Shown here: piece by piece, positions 1 to 11,089 of the stretch
How the letters are laid out: each line of letters starts with the position of its first letter
Position numbering within the stretch: the first letter of the stretch is position 1
Source: Eutreptiella sp. 'Long Island Sound 2002'
Taxonomy: Eukaryota > Euglenozoa > Euglenophyceae > Eutreptiales > Eutreptiaceae
Direction: 5' to 3'
Assembly: GCA_964036045.1 (NCBI GenBank)
Contig: OZ038391.1
Coordinates: 44,651,621 to 44,715,620, forward strand
Length of the DNA: 64,000 bases
The notes under the pieces: generated by a model
Told to the model about the DNA's origin: nothing
Database searches by the model: none
Seen by the model: only the letters and a program-made list of their open reading frames with translations
Program-made: the position numbers and the translations under genes

Positions 1-3000
1 ATCCAACGAATATTCAGCAAAAATTCCATCCTTGTGAGCATCTTTGGATTTGAGATTCTCAAAGACCTCTTTAAACATGGAATCATGCAGATAATCGGAC
101 GTCCAGTCACGGATGATCAGGGAATCTTTCGGCAGGGGTGGAGTTTTGGCCGGATCTCGACGCTTAATGCCCTGAATCAACCGAAATCCACTTACACGTC
201 GGGTATAGTCAAACCGTTTCACACTCCCTGAGGAGGGATCGGTGACTTTCTCCACGACTTTCAGTGATTTGGTTATGATTTCATGAGCATGCCCCGGTTC
301 TGAGAAGGCCGTGATGTCATGGCACGGTAATGCATGCTGTTTAACAGCGCATTGCATGCATTCACGTCGGATGAGCTTTTTTTCTTCTTGATCCCACTCG
401 ATCACGACGTGGCGGTCCTGCTCCGTACCATGGATGTTGGTACTTTGCAGCCCCTCTGAAGCGGGGTAAGCCCATCGGCTCAGAGCATCCGCTACCGTGT
501 TGTGTTTTCCAGGCAAATACGACACATGGAGGTCAAACAGACTGAGAAATTCATGCCATCTGGCCCGTCGACCAGCTGGGCTCGCGACAGTATCAATGTG
601 TTCGGTGGCCCAATACTCCAGAGATCGATGATCCGTCAGGACCTCGACTCGATTGGTGCCAACCCACGATTGGTACTTTTTCAAAGCACAGATTATGGCG
701 TAGGTTTCTTGCTCACGCGGCGACCATTGCATTTGGCGTGGGGCTAGCTTCCGAGACCAAAATGCAAGAGGGTAATGATCACCTGTGGCTTCATCAACCT
801 GTTCAAGGACAGCTCCGATCGCGTACCTAGAAGAGTCGGTTCTTATGTAGAAGGGTCGGTCAAATTTCGGTACATGCAACGTGGCGACTTCGCAGAGGGC
901 CGCCTTCAAGTGATGGAAGGCCTCCTCGCACTCGTCAGTCCACTTGACACGAACCTTTGAACCTGCCTTGCCCGCATCTCTCCCTACCTTCAATAATTCA
1001 GTGAGGGGGGCAGCAAATTTGGCATAATTCGGCACAAAAGTGTGGTAAAAATTGCAACAACCCAGGAATCCTCTCAATTCCGTGATCGTCTCAGGGCGCT
1101 TCCACTTCTGAATAGCGACGAGCTTCCCTGGACTGGGTCGTCGGGTGCCATTCTCAAGGAGAGAACCACAAAATTCGACTGATTTTAAAAATAGTTTTCC
1201 CTTCTTTGGCCCACAAATCAGCTGATTGGCAAGAAAGAATGTCCAAAACCTGATTCAGCTGGTTTTCATGTAGGGCCACCAGCTCGGCTTCGGTCAGTCC
1301 ATTCCCCTCTGTCGCGATGATTATGTCATCTATGTACACGCTCACGAAGGCACGAAGCTCAGGATGAGCTGTAAAAAGCACATCCTCCATCATTCTTTGA
1401 AAAAACGAAGGGGCGTTCTTCAGGCCCATGGGCATGACTGTCCACTGGACTGGGCCACATGGCGTGCACATACAGGTGAGAGGTCGGCTGTCCTTCCTCA
1501 ACGGCATTTGGTGAAAGCCGTGACGGAGATCCAGCACAGAAAACAAACGACCTCTTGCCCTCTTGGCGATTTCCTCCTCAATGAGGGGCAGGGGGTGTGA
1601 ATCCGCCTTGGTTTCGGCGTTGAGGTTGCGAAAATCAACCACCATTCGCCAACCATCAATAGTGTTCTGGTCTGCAGGCGGCGGCTTCGGGACTGTGAAG
1701 GGTGCACAGCACCATTCGCTGGTCATACAACCCTCAAGCCAACCAAATTCCCTGAGATTTCTCTCGATTGTTTTTCTGAGGATCCCATGTTTGTGTCCAT
1801 GGTTCTCATAAGGACGCTGTTTCTTCGCCTTGTAGCCTTCACGAAGCTCGATGAAGGCTTCACCGAACTGCCCACGGACAGGGGGGTCTTTGATCAACTT
1901 CCCCGAAAGGGTTGTGTCCTTCCGTTCCTCAAAAATCTTGTCTCTTTTCTTGGAACACAATTCAGTGTCCACCTGATCGCCAGGAATTACTGTCGAAAAA
2001 ACTTTGGCGACTTCTTCGGCCTTGGCAGGAAGAATCTTCTTACGGATGTCCCTAAAAAGATCCGTATCAACTGCCTCTTGAAGATAGGTGGGTCGAGTGT
2101 CGACATTCCAGGGATTCTCTTCGTGATCCAGCTCCTCGAAAGGATCTATGAAAGCTTCCACACGGGGCTTTTCATAAAAAACTCTGAATTTGCGGCGCGA
2201 TTTAAAATTTTTTTTCGCCCGTGCACTGAAGATTCTTTTCGATGTCGATCGTATTGGGGAAGAGGGAGACGAGGCGGATCCATTTGACGTTGGATCACCT
2301 TGGGCATCTGACGGACAAAAATCAGAAAAAATAGATTCATCATCAGTACCACGCTCAACCTCAGATTCAGACCCAACACAGGAATCAGTACTAGAATCAG
2401 CAGAATCAGAGTCAGAAAGCTTTCCATCCACCAGGAATGCAAGCGAACTCCAGGACCGCTGTGGCAGGGGACCTGTGTCGTCCCTGGCTTACAGCTTAAT
2501 CTTCCTGGGAAGTTCGATGTAATCTACACAAATGTCTTGTAATTCCTGAAACCAAGGCTTGTCGTCCCACAAGGGCACAACTAAAATCGCCTGGGTTTTA
2601 TCTTGCTTGATTTTGTGGATGACCTGCTGGATTAAGTGAAACGGAGGATTAATCCATAACTTCTTGTCCCATTTATGGGTCCAAGCGTCGCGAAAGTGCT
2701 TGTCAAAGCGCTTGTTCTCGCGGTTAGCAAAGGCATCATACTGTGGCCAAAAGGAATGGTGTTCATAAAAATATTCACAAATTGTATCGCGCCATTTGTC
2801 GACAACTCTGTAGGATGAAGAGTGCCAGCGCGAAGGGCGTCGTGGCTGGGAGTCCCTACGAAGTCATTCTAACTCTCGGGAGTAATCGGCACTCCCATTC
2901 ACCTCTGCAATGGTGACATCTTCGCCAAATTTTGGTGTAACCTTTCGCTTCAAAAATTCTTCTGCACTTTTAAACCCTGCGTGCAAAAAACGAAATTCAG

Positions 3001-3562
3001 GACGCTCCAAGGGACCTGACTCCAGCAAAAAACAACGCCGATGACCTACGGGCGCCACCCTGTTCTTGCTAAGCCAAGGATGGCCCAAGTAAAGGTCATA
3101 CTTTATGTCGGCACGATAGAAGTAGTCATCCTTAAGGATAACTTCCTCCACATTACCTTCTTCCCAAAGGTCTTGAGCGACCAAATGAGTGGATATATAA
3201 CAACCGCGTCGCCCACCTGCGAGAGAATGTCCAGAAACTCCGTCGAGGGTAACAGGATGAGGCGAATCAAACAAGCAGTCGTCAGGCAAAAAGGAGTTGG
3301 ATTGGAGATTTACCTCTGATCCATTGTCACACAAACAAGTGGCGAGGTGGAAATTGCCCTTGCGGTCAGAGACCCACAGCTTTGTGACAAACTGACGGGC
3401 CCTGTGCTTGGACTGTACACCAACCTCGTCCACTACAACAGAAGGATCCGCTGCCGGATCCAGGGGAGAGGAGACAAGCGACCCTACATCAAGTAGTGGT
3501 CGAGATGGAATCTGGGGATCATGCCTGAAATCGCCTGGGGAGGGGCGATTTTCGTGGCTCCC
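1..3562 (-). pseudogene. pol: Pol polyprotein of element A, 5' part, interrupted
   Basis: Continues gag in frame after the UAG. Order: retropepsin-like protease with active-site CDNGSEVN (near 3330) and a YDLYLGHPWL motif; methyltransferase-like domain (2509-2742); RT with LDLRHGFHQMPL, VMPMGLKNAPSFFQ and the catalytic YIDD (near 1335); RNase H with RTDSS, REQETYA, LTDHRSL and NTVADALSR all retained; then the linker to integrase, which runs off the window. Defects: TGA at 2864-2866 between protease and the next domain; TAA at 2489-2491 where element C has Tyr; and a one-base insertion near 1231, after which the frame is open without a stop to base 1. I translated that last stretch completely. 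The copy cannot make RT unless all three are errors. Confidence 0.9.
2509..2742 (-). other. Dam-methyltransferase-like domain in pol of element A
   Basis: Between protease and RT. It starts DAFANRENKRFDKHF, has the motif WINPPF (NPPF at 2639-2650), then an amphipathic helix and the strand AILVVPLW followed by DKPWF. The NPPF motif and following hydrophobic strand resemble the DNA N6-adenine methyltransferase-like (Dam) domain known from DIRS-type retrotransposons, where it lies downstream of RNase H. The similarity is my recognition, not a search result. Element C has the same domain in the same place. Confidence 0.6.
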
Positions 3563-3565
3563 CTA
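3528..3565 (-). promoter_or_regulatory. Gag-Pol readthrough site: UAG plus predicted pseudoknot (element A)
   Basis: The gag stop UAG (3565-3563) is followed in the same frame by an open pol frame, first codons GGG AGC CAC. Downstream, AAATCGCC (3551-3544) pairs perfectly with GGCGATTT (3535-3528), and the loop CTCCCC (3542-3537) is complementary to GGGGAG at the stop itself (3563-3558), which gives an H-type pseudoknot order. The one-base third loop is tight for a six-pair stem, so the first stem may be shorter. UAG followed by G plus a pseudoknot is the known readthrough arrangement of murine leukaemia virus. Confidence 0.6.
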
Positions 3566-6500
3566 GGCGTTCTGACCTCCAGTGACTGCGTTGACATTGT
3601 GAACACACCCTGATTCGTCGACCCACTCCTCTTGGAGCGGATCATCTGCTGGATTCAAGGCATTTTCAGCGTAATCTCGATCCGCATCGGACACCTGATC
3701 TGCACCTGAGACCTGATCCACACGATGGTTGCCCTTTCCATGTCCACGGCCACGGCCGCCGGATGATGGACCTCCACCGTCGCCACGCCCTCTGCCCTTA
3801 CCAGAGAAAGGGGTTCCCGAAGGATTTCCCTTACCTTTACCCTGGAATCCTGGAGCATTTCCCTTGTTTGTACCGGATTGAGGGGTTTGGCCTGGATTTT
3901 GATTTGGGCCTCCGGCGTTGCTATTGGGATTTTTCTGGCCGTTCGGCTGCCCACCGGAGCCGGATGCAGTCCGATTTCCTGTGCCTTGGGACCCGCCAGG
4001 GCCTCCAGGATTTTTGTTTCCACCGGAGGGGGTCGGATTCCCTTTTCCAGCCTTCCCACCGTGCACCTGTCTGTCATTCCTGTCTGAATTCTGCGGATTA
4101 CTGATATTTTCACCAATCACCTTGTGATCGTAAGGAGACCATCGGTGATTACCAGTAGAATGCGTCTTAGCTCGGTTCGTAGAACCTAAAAGAAGGCAGA
4201 TGCTACAGTGATCCTGAACATTCCGGGTGTCATTCACCTTTTTGTTGCCCTTTTGGGCCCCATTTTGGGTGTTTTGCTTGGTATTCTTGTTTCCCCCAAG
4301 ACCCTCATGGAAATTCTGATTGGCGGCGTCGGTGAGCCGCTCAACCTCCTCCCAGAGTTCCTTCGGGGTGAACGAAAACACCCAGTTTTTGGCCTTCAGG
4401 CGATGGCCATGGAAGCTTACTCCCCTGTTGAGGACTTGGACAAACAAGTCCCGATCCTCGTGTTCATTAAACTTGATTTTCCACGTCTCCTCAGTGAATT
4501 TCACCTTGGAGAAGGACGTGGGGGAGCACTTTTGAAGTGCCTCCCTGACGGAGAACCTGTTGGCAGAGGCATCGAAGCCTTCCACCTCCGCCCACCAGGT
4601 CTTGACCTTTTCTTCGGACTGTTTGTTCCGAAGGGTGGCGGCAGTTTCTGAGGGGATCTTGTCAAAAATCAGATTTTTCAGCTCGGCACTAGAAAATTTT
4701 TCGCCTGAATGTTCAGCTTCTTCCACTAAGTTCCAGAAGCGCTGTCTCTTGTCTTGCACTTCGTGCAAGATTAATCGCGAGAATGAAGGAAAATTCTTTA
4801 ACATTTGGTGGTAATGGTCCTCTGGCAGCCGGGATCCACGTACCTCCAACCGTTCCCACACCTCATCAAAGGTAAGGGGGGAACTTGTATCCTCACGATC
4901 ACTCCAAGTCCTGAGCCAAGTGTTGGCCGGCGCTCCCTCAAGGCAATCCAAGAGGGCCATCAGGAACTGATCATCTTGGAGTTTTTGAGTCTTAACCCAC
5001 AGTTTAAATTCCCGTTGGAACTGAGGCCAACGTCGGGGGTTCCCATTATACTTCGGTTGCTTGGCAACCTGACGAAATCGCAATGAAGTAGGTTTAAGAA
5101 GCGAATCCAGCCCAACACCAGCCGTAATGGCAGACACCTTGGCGGCATCATTCGCCACACCAGCTCCGGCGAGGGTCTGGGCGAGCAACAGCTGGGCTAA
5201 GGTATTGGAATCAGCAGCAGGAGGGGCAGTACGGGAGGCAGTTCGCTTGGCATTCTGAGCCTCAGTCCTAGCCTTCGCCGTCCTACTCTCAGAACGAGAG
5301 ATTTTAACCCTTTCCTTTAGCTTGGTCCTGCTGATCCTTGCATCGGTGGTCCTGGAGTCCACCGAAGGAGCAATTGAAAAAATTTCTGTCGCCTCCTCCG
5401 ACGGCTCTGTTGCTTGTTCCACCGATGATGCGCCCTCAGACCGCATGTGCGTCTTGAAAAGATTTTTTATTCCCAGCGTTTCAATGATGAGGTGCATCTG
5501 ATCTTTGAGCGTTTGGAGCTCAGCATCTCGCTGGAATCTGCAGGAGCAGTCGGCAGGACAGTACATACCGTGTCCTGAAGGGCCTGAGCAGGCTGTCGGA
5601 CCGCTGATCTCGGTGGTCCGCAGCCAGGAGTCCACTTGGGGAGCTCCTTCAGCCCTGATTTCCAGGCTTGCCTGCCTGGCCGCCTCTAAAATTCCTTCCT
5701 CAACCGCGGCGGCTAGATCGTCGCGGATGGAAACAGGGGGATGAGGGGCGGAGGGCCCGGGAACAGGTGCCGTGCCCTTCTCCTTCGGGAAGGGGCTAGC
5801 CTTCCAGATCTGCAAAAAAATGGCAAAAGAGTCATCTTCTTGAGAACGCCACCACATCCTGGTATTAATTTCGTCCTGAAGGAGGAAAAAATATTCCATT
5901 AAAAAATCAGAGGCGATTCTTTCTTGTCTGATCAGCTTAGACGTGGCCAAGAGACAAAGGGCCTCAAGGGCCTCAAGGTTACGGGTCACTTCTGGGGACA
6001 AATGGTCGCCCAAGTGTGCCCAAGAGGCTGGTCGATTATAGCTAGGTACCTCACCTGGACCACCCATCTCAATGTCGTTCACATCGGCGTCAATGGTCTC
6101 AAATGTTGGACCTCCGTAAGGAAGGTTGGTACCTGCCAGGTCCGTAAGCTCCACCGGAGCGTTGCCATCGTCGTAGGCCGGCGAATTCCAGCTGCTCGAT
6201 GGCCAATTTCGACTGGGATCATAATGGTAATCTGGGCCTCCACAGCTGCTGATGTGTGCCCTTCTTGGGCAGCTTGGGCTTGCGCAAGGCATTCCTCTCA
6301 AGGCCTCGTTCGCGCAGCACCATGGCAGCGTAATCGTTACTTCTCCAGAAGCGGCGGGGTCTACGGGGCCGTACTGGGGAACGGGCTGTGGACTGAAGGG
6401 CTGTGAAGCAACATTCAGGTAGCCTCTGCTACCATGAAAGTGCTGCCCTGGGTCGTTGATGGTGCCGGAGGGCTCGGGGCCGGCAAGACCAGTGGGGCAG

Positions 6501-6598
6501 GCACGCGAGGAGTCGACCTGAACGCTGCTGTTGGGGGTAGAACCGGATACACGGACACCAACGGAGGCGAGAGCAGCAACAACTGAAGCAAGATCCAT
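3563..6598 (-). CDS. gag: Gag polyprotein of element A
   Basis: 1011 codons, the structural (capsid/nucleocapsid) protein that packages the element RNA. ATG at 6598 has A at -3 and G at +4. Residues 1-54 are encoded by the LTR and the next few by the priming site. Visible parts: a Cys-rich N-terminal stretch near residues 90-115; a CPADCSCR motif followed by a short coiled coil near 350-385; a capsid-like helical region near 505-700 (PKYNGNPRRWPQFQREFKLW, then SRLPEDHY); an atypical zinc knuckle CSIC...H....H; and a Gly/Arg/Asn/Lys-rich C-terminal tail with RGRG motifs, likely RNA binding. No internal stop. It ends in UAG, and the same frame stays open into pol. The only large intact reading frame of element A. 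Confidence 0.9.
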   Translation of the reverse strand: MDLASVVAALASVGVRVSGSTPNSSVQVDSSRACPTGLAGPEPSGTINDPGQHFHGSRGYLNVASQPFSPQPVPQYGPVDPAASGEVTITLPWCCANEALRGMPCASPSCPRRAHISSCGGPDYHYDPSRNWPSSSWNSPAYDDGNAPVELTDLAGTNLPYGGPTFETIDADVNDIEMGGPGEVPSYNRPASWAHLGDHLSPEVTRNLEALEALCLLATSKLIRQERIASDFLMEYFFLLQDEINTRMWWRSQEDDSFAIFLQIWKASPFPKEKGTAPVPGPSAPHPPVSIRDDLAAAVEEGILEAARQASLEIRAEGAPQVDSWLRTTEISGPTACSGPSGHGMYCPADCSCRFQRDAELQTLKDQMHLIIETLGIKNLFKTHMRSEGASSVEQATEPSEEATEIFSIAPSVDSRTTDARISRTKLKERVKISRSESRTAKARTEAQNAKRTASRTAPPAADSNTLAQLLLAQTLAGAGVANDAAKVSAITAGVGLDSLLKPTSLRFRQVAKQPKYNGNPRRWPQFQREFKLWVKTQKLQDDQFLMALLDCLEGAPANTWLRTWSDREDTSSPLTFDEVWERLEVRGSRLPEDHYHQMLKNFPSFSRLILHEVQDKRQRFWNLVEEAEHSGEKFSSAELKNLIFDKIPSETAATLRNKQSEEKVKTWWAEVEGFDASANRFSVREALQKCSPTSFSKVKFTEETWKIKFNEHEDRDLFVQVLNRGVSFHGHRLKAKNWVFSFTPKELWEEVERLTDAANQNFHEGLGGNKNTKQNTQNGAQKGNKKVNDTRNVQDHCSICLLLGSTNRAKTHSTGNHRWSPYDHKVIGENISNPQNSDRNDRQVHGGKAGKGNPTPSGGNKNPGGPGGSQGTGNRTASGSGGQPNGQKNPNSNAGGPNQNPGQTPQSGTNKGNAPGFQGKGKGNPSGTPFSGKGRGRGDGGGPSSGGRGRGHGKGNHRVDQVSGADQVSDADRDYAENALNPADDPLQEEWVDESGCVHNVNAVTGGQNA
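6423..6434 (-). other. Primer binding site, initiator tRNA-Met type (element A)
   Basis: On the minus strand TGGTAGCAGAGG follows the LTR end CA with no spacer. It is the complement of a CCUCUGCUACCA tRNA 3' end, which is the initiator-Met type known from animals. Element C has the identical 12 bases in the same place. The site is inside the gag reading frame and is translated as part of His-Gly-Ser-Arg-Gly. Confidence 0.82.
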
Positions 6599-6967
6599 GC
6601 TGATTGTTATCCGGCAGAAAATCCCAGTCTATTAAGAAAATTGATGCGGATTATTCTAAGTACATCTGAGTGTCCATATATATCTGAAAAGATTTATATA
6701 AATCCGATTGTGAAAAATTATTTGGCTGATTTGGCTTCGGGCGCGCATCAGCGGCAATTGGCGATTCCAGGTAAATGATCAGAACGCGCCGGATTTACGA
6801 TGAATGGACCGCGGAATCAGATCCGGCATATCAGAAATATATAGGTCTGATCCTGAGACTGAGCTGCGAGGCGGCGATTCCGCCCAAGCAGAGAAAATGA
6901 CCAAAATGTAGTCAATCTGGGGCAGATCTGCGAAAATCTGAGCAGATGGGGGTTAGCCGCACTTACA
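6435..6967 (-). repeat. 5' LTR of element A (533 bp)
   Basis: Boundaries are inferred from three agreeing signs. The satellite begins exactly at 6968. The priming site begins exactly at 6434. The two ends form an imperfect inverted repeat: on the plus strand TGAAAGTGC at the left and GCACTTACA at the right, 8 of 9 bases complementary. The second LTR is outside the window, so the length is not confirmed by a direct repeat. The gag start codon (6598) lies inside this LTR. Confidence 0.8.
6692..6703 (-). promoter_or_regulatory. TATA box of element A LTR
   Basis: ATTTATATAAAT, preceded on the minus strand by CAATCGG. The same CAATCGGATTTAT-TAAAT arrangement recurs in the LTR of element C although the surrounding sequence differs, which supports a real core promoter. 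A start site 25-30 bases downstream (near 6665) would leave a leader of about 65 bases before the gag ATG at 6598. Confidence 0.6.
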
Positions 6968-9900
6968 GTGGGACACAAAAAAAAATTTCCATTCCTATGG
7001 GTATACGGTTAGGAATTGACTATGTCACATGGAGGAAAATCCTAAAATGGATTCCCCCCACATCAAATCTTCATGTGGGACACAAAATAAAATCTCCAAT
7101 CCCATGGGTATAGGGTTAGGAATTGACTATGTCACATGGAGGAAAATCCTAAAATGGATTCCCCCCACATCAAATCTTCATGTGGGACACAAAATAAAAT
7201 TTCCAATCCTATGGGTATAGGGTTAGAAATTGACTATGTCACATGGAGGAAAATCCTAAAATGGATTCCCCCCACATCAAATCTTCATGTGGGACACAAA
7301 ATAAAATTTCCGATCCTATGGGTATAGGGTTAGGATCGGACTATGTCACATGGAGGAAAATCCTAAAATGGATTCCCCCCACATCAAATCTTCATGTGGG
7401 ACACAAAATAAAATTTCCAATCCTATGGGTATAGGGTTAGGAATTGACTATGTCACATGGAGGAAAATCCTAAAATGGATTCCCCCCACATCAAATCTTC
7501 ATGTGGGCACAAAAAATAATTCCAATCCTATGGGTATAGGGTTAGGAATTGACCATGTCACATGGAGGAAAATCCTAAAATGGATTCCCCCCACATCAAA
7601 TCTTCATGTGGGACACAAAAAAAAAATTTCCAATCCTATGGGTATAGAGTTAGGATCGGACTATGTCACATGGAGGAAAATCCTAAAATGGATTCCCCCC
7701 ACATCAAATCTTTATGTGGGACACAAAATAAAATTTCCAATCCTATGGGTATAGGGTTAGGAATTGACTATGTCACATGGAGGAAAATCCTAAAATGGAT
7801 TCCCCCCACATCAAATCTTCATGTGGGCACAAAATAAAATTCCAATCCTATGGGTATGGGGTTAGGAATTGACTCTGTCACATGGAGGAAAATCCTAAAA
7901 TGGATTCCCCCCACATCAAATCTTCATGTGGGACACAAAATAAAATTTCCAATCCTATGGGTATAGGGTTAGGAATTGACTATGTCACATGGAGGAAAAT
8001 CCTAAAATGGACTCCCCCCACATCAAATCTTCATGTGGGACACAAAATAAAATTTCCAATACTATGGGTATAGGGTTAGGAATTGACTATGTCACATGGA
8101 GGAAAGTCCTAAAATGGATTCCCCCCACATCAAATCTTCATGTGGGACACAAAGTACAATTTCCAATCCTATGGGTATAGGGGTAGGAATTGACTATGTC
8201 ACATGGAGGAAAATCCTAAAATGGATTCCCCCCACATCAAATCTTCATGTGGGACACAAAATAAAATTTCCAATCCTATGGGTATAGGGTTAGGAATTGA
8301 CTATGTCACATGGAGGAAAATCCTAAAATGGATTCCCCCCACATCAAATCTTCATGTGGGACACAAAATAAAATTTCCAATCCTACGGGTATAGGGTTAG
8401 GAATTGACTATGTCACATGGAGGAAAATCCTAAAATGGATTCCCCCCACATCAAATCTTCATGTGGGACACAAAATAAAATTTCCAATCCTATGGGTATA
8501 GGGTTAGGAACTGACTATGTCACATGGAGGAAAATCCTAAAATGGATTCCCCCCACATCAAATCTTCATGTGGGACACAAAATAAAATTTCCAATCCTAT
8601 GGGTATAGGGTTAGGAATTGACTACGTCACATGGAGGAAAATCCTAAAATGGATTCCCCCCACATCAAATCTTCATGTGGGCACAAAATAAAATTTCCAA
8701 TCTTATGGGTATAGGGTTAGGAATTGACTATGTCACATGGAGGAAAATCCTAAAATGGATTCCCCCCACATCAAATCTTCATGTGGGACACAAAAAAAAA
8801 TTTCCAATCCTATGGGTATAGGGTTAGGAATTGACTATGTCACATGGAGGAAAATCCTAAAATGGATTCCCCCCACATCAAATCTTCATGTGGGACACAA
8901 AATAAAATTTCCAATCCTATGGGTATAGGGTTAGGAATTGACTATGTCACATGGAGGAAAATCCTAAAATGGATTCCCCCCACATCAAATCTTCATGTGG
9001 GACACAAAAGAAAATTTCCAATCCTATGGGTATAGGGTTAGGAATTGACTATGTCACATGGAGGAAAATCCTAAAATGGATTCCCCCCACATCAAATCTT
9101 CATGTGGGACACAAAATAAAATTTCCAATCCTATGGGTATAGGGTTAGGAATTGACTATGTCACATGGAGGAAAATCCTAAAATGGATTCCCCCCACATC
9201 AAATCTTCATGTGGGCACAAAATAAAATTTCCAATCCTATGGGTATAGGGTTAGGAATTGACTATGTCACATGGAGGAAAATCCTAAAATGGATTCCCCC
9301 CACATCAAATCTTCATGTGGGACACAAAATAAAATTTCCAATCCTATGGGTATAGGGTTAGGAATTGACTATGTCACATGGAGGAAAGTCCTAAAATGGA
9401 TTCCCCCCACATCAAATCTTCATGTGGGACACAAAATAAAATTTCCAATCCTATGGGTATAGGGTTAGGAATTGACTATGTCACATGGAGGAAAATCCTA
9501 AAATGGATTCCCCCCACATCAAATCTTCATGTGGGACACAAAATAAAATTTCCAATCCTATGGGTATAGGGTTAGGAATTGACTATGACGCATGGCGGAA
9601 AATCCTAAAATGGATTCCCCCCACATCAAATCTTCATGTGGGACACAAAATAAAATTTCCAATCCTATGGGTATAGGGTTAGGAATTGACTATGTCACAT
9701 GGAGGAAAACCCTAAAATGGATTCCCCCCACATCAAATCTTCATGTGGGACACAAAAAAAAATTTCCAATCCTATGGGTATAGGGTTAGGAATTGACTAT
9801 GTCACATGGAGGAAAATCCTAAAATGGATTCTCCCCACATCAAATCTTCATGTGGGACACAAAATAAAATTTCCAATCCTATGGGTATAGGGTTAGGAAT

Positions 9901-11089
9901 TGACTATGTCACATGGAGGAAAATCCTAAAATGGTTTCCCCCCACATCAAATCTTCATCTGGGCACAAAATAAAATTTGCAATCCTATGGGTATAGGGTT
10001 AGGAATTGACTATGTCACATGGAGGAAAATCCTAAAATGGATTCCCCCCACATCAAATCTTCATGTGGGACACAAAATAAAATTTCCAATCCTATGGGTA
10101 TAGGGTTAGGAATTGACTATGTCACATGGAGGAAAATCCTAAAATGGATTCCCCCCACATCAAATCTTCATGTGGGACACAAAATAAAATTTGCAATCCT
10201 ATGGGTATAGGGTTAGGAATTGACTATGTCACACGGAGGAAAATCCTAAAATGGATTCCCTCCACATCAAATCTTCATGTGGGACACAAAATAAAATTTC
10301 CAATCCTATGGGTATAGGGTTAGGAACTGACTATGTCACATGGAGGAAAATCCTAAAATGGATTCTCCCCACATCAAATCCTCATGTGCGACACAAAAAA
10401 AAATTTCCAATCCTATGGGTATAGGGTTAGGAATTGACTATGTCACATGGAGGAAAATCCTAAAATGGATTCCCCCCACATCAAATCTTCATGTGGGACA
10501 CAAAATAAAATTTCCAATCCTATGGGTATAGGGTTAGGAATTGACTATGTCACATGGAGGAAAACCCTAAAATGGATTACCCCCACATCAAATCTTCATG
10601 TGGGCACAAAATACAATTTCCAATCCTATGGGTATAGGGTTAGGAATTGACTATGTCACATGGAGGGAAATCCTAAAATGGATTCCCCCCACATCAAAAC
10701 TTCATGTGGGACAAAAAATAAAATTTCCAATCCTATGGGTATAGGGTTAGGAATTGACTATGTCACATGGAGGAAAATCCTAAAATGGATTCCCCCCACA
10801 TCAAATCTTCCTGTGGGACACAAAATGAAATTTCCAATCCTATGGGTATAGGGTTAGGAATTGACTATGTCACATGGAGGAAAATTCTAAAATGGATTCC
10901 CCCCACATCAAATCTTCATGTGGGACACAAAATACAATTTCCAATCCTGTGGGTATAGGGTTAGGGATTGACTATGTCACATGGAGGAAAATCCTAAAAT
11001 GGATTTCCCCCACATCAAATCTTCATGTGGGCACAAAGTAAAACTTCCAATCCTATGGGTATAGCGTTAGGAATTGACTATGTCACATG

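Larger units (their letters stand above)
1..6967 (-). mobile_element. Element A: Ty3/gypsy LTR retrotransposon, 5' part
   Basis: Minus-strand LTR retrotransposon cut by the left window edge. Reading leftward from 6967 it has a 5' LTR, a tRNA-iMet-type priming site, a 1011-codon gag, an in-frame UAG, then pol with protease, methyltransferase-like domain, RT, RNase H and the linker to integrase. The integrase, any chromodomain and the 3' LTR lie outside the window. It resembles element C in every part present but is well diverged, so the two are separate families of one lineage. Pol carries two nonsense codons and one frameshift, so this copy is not autonomous. It is inserted in the 107-bp satellite; the bases after the LTR, GTGGG, are the likely target duplication but the partner flank is not visible. 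Confidence 0.93.
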
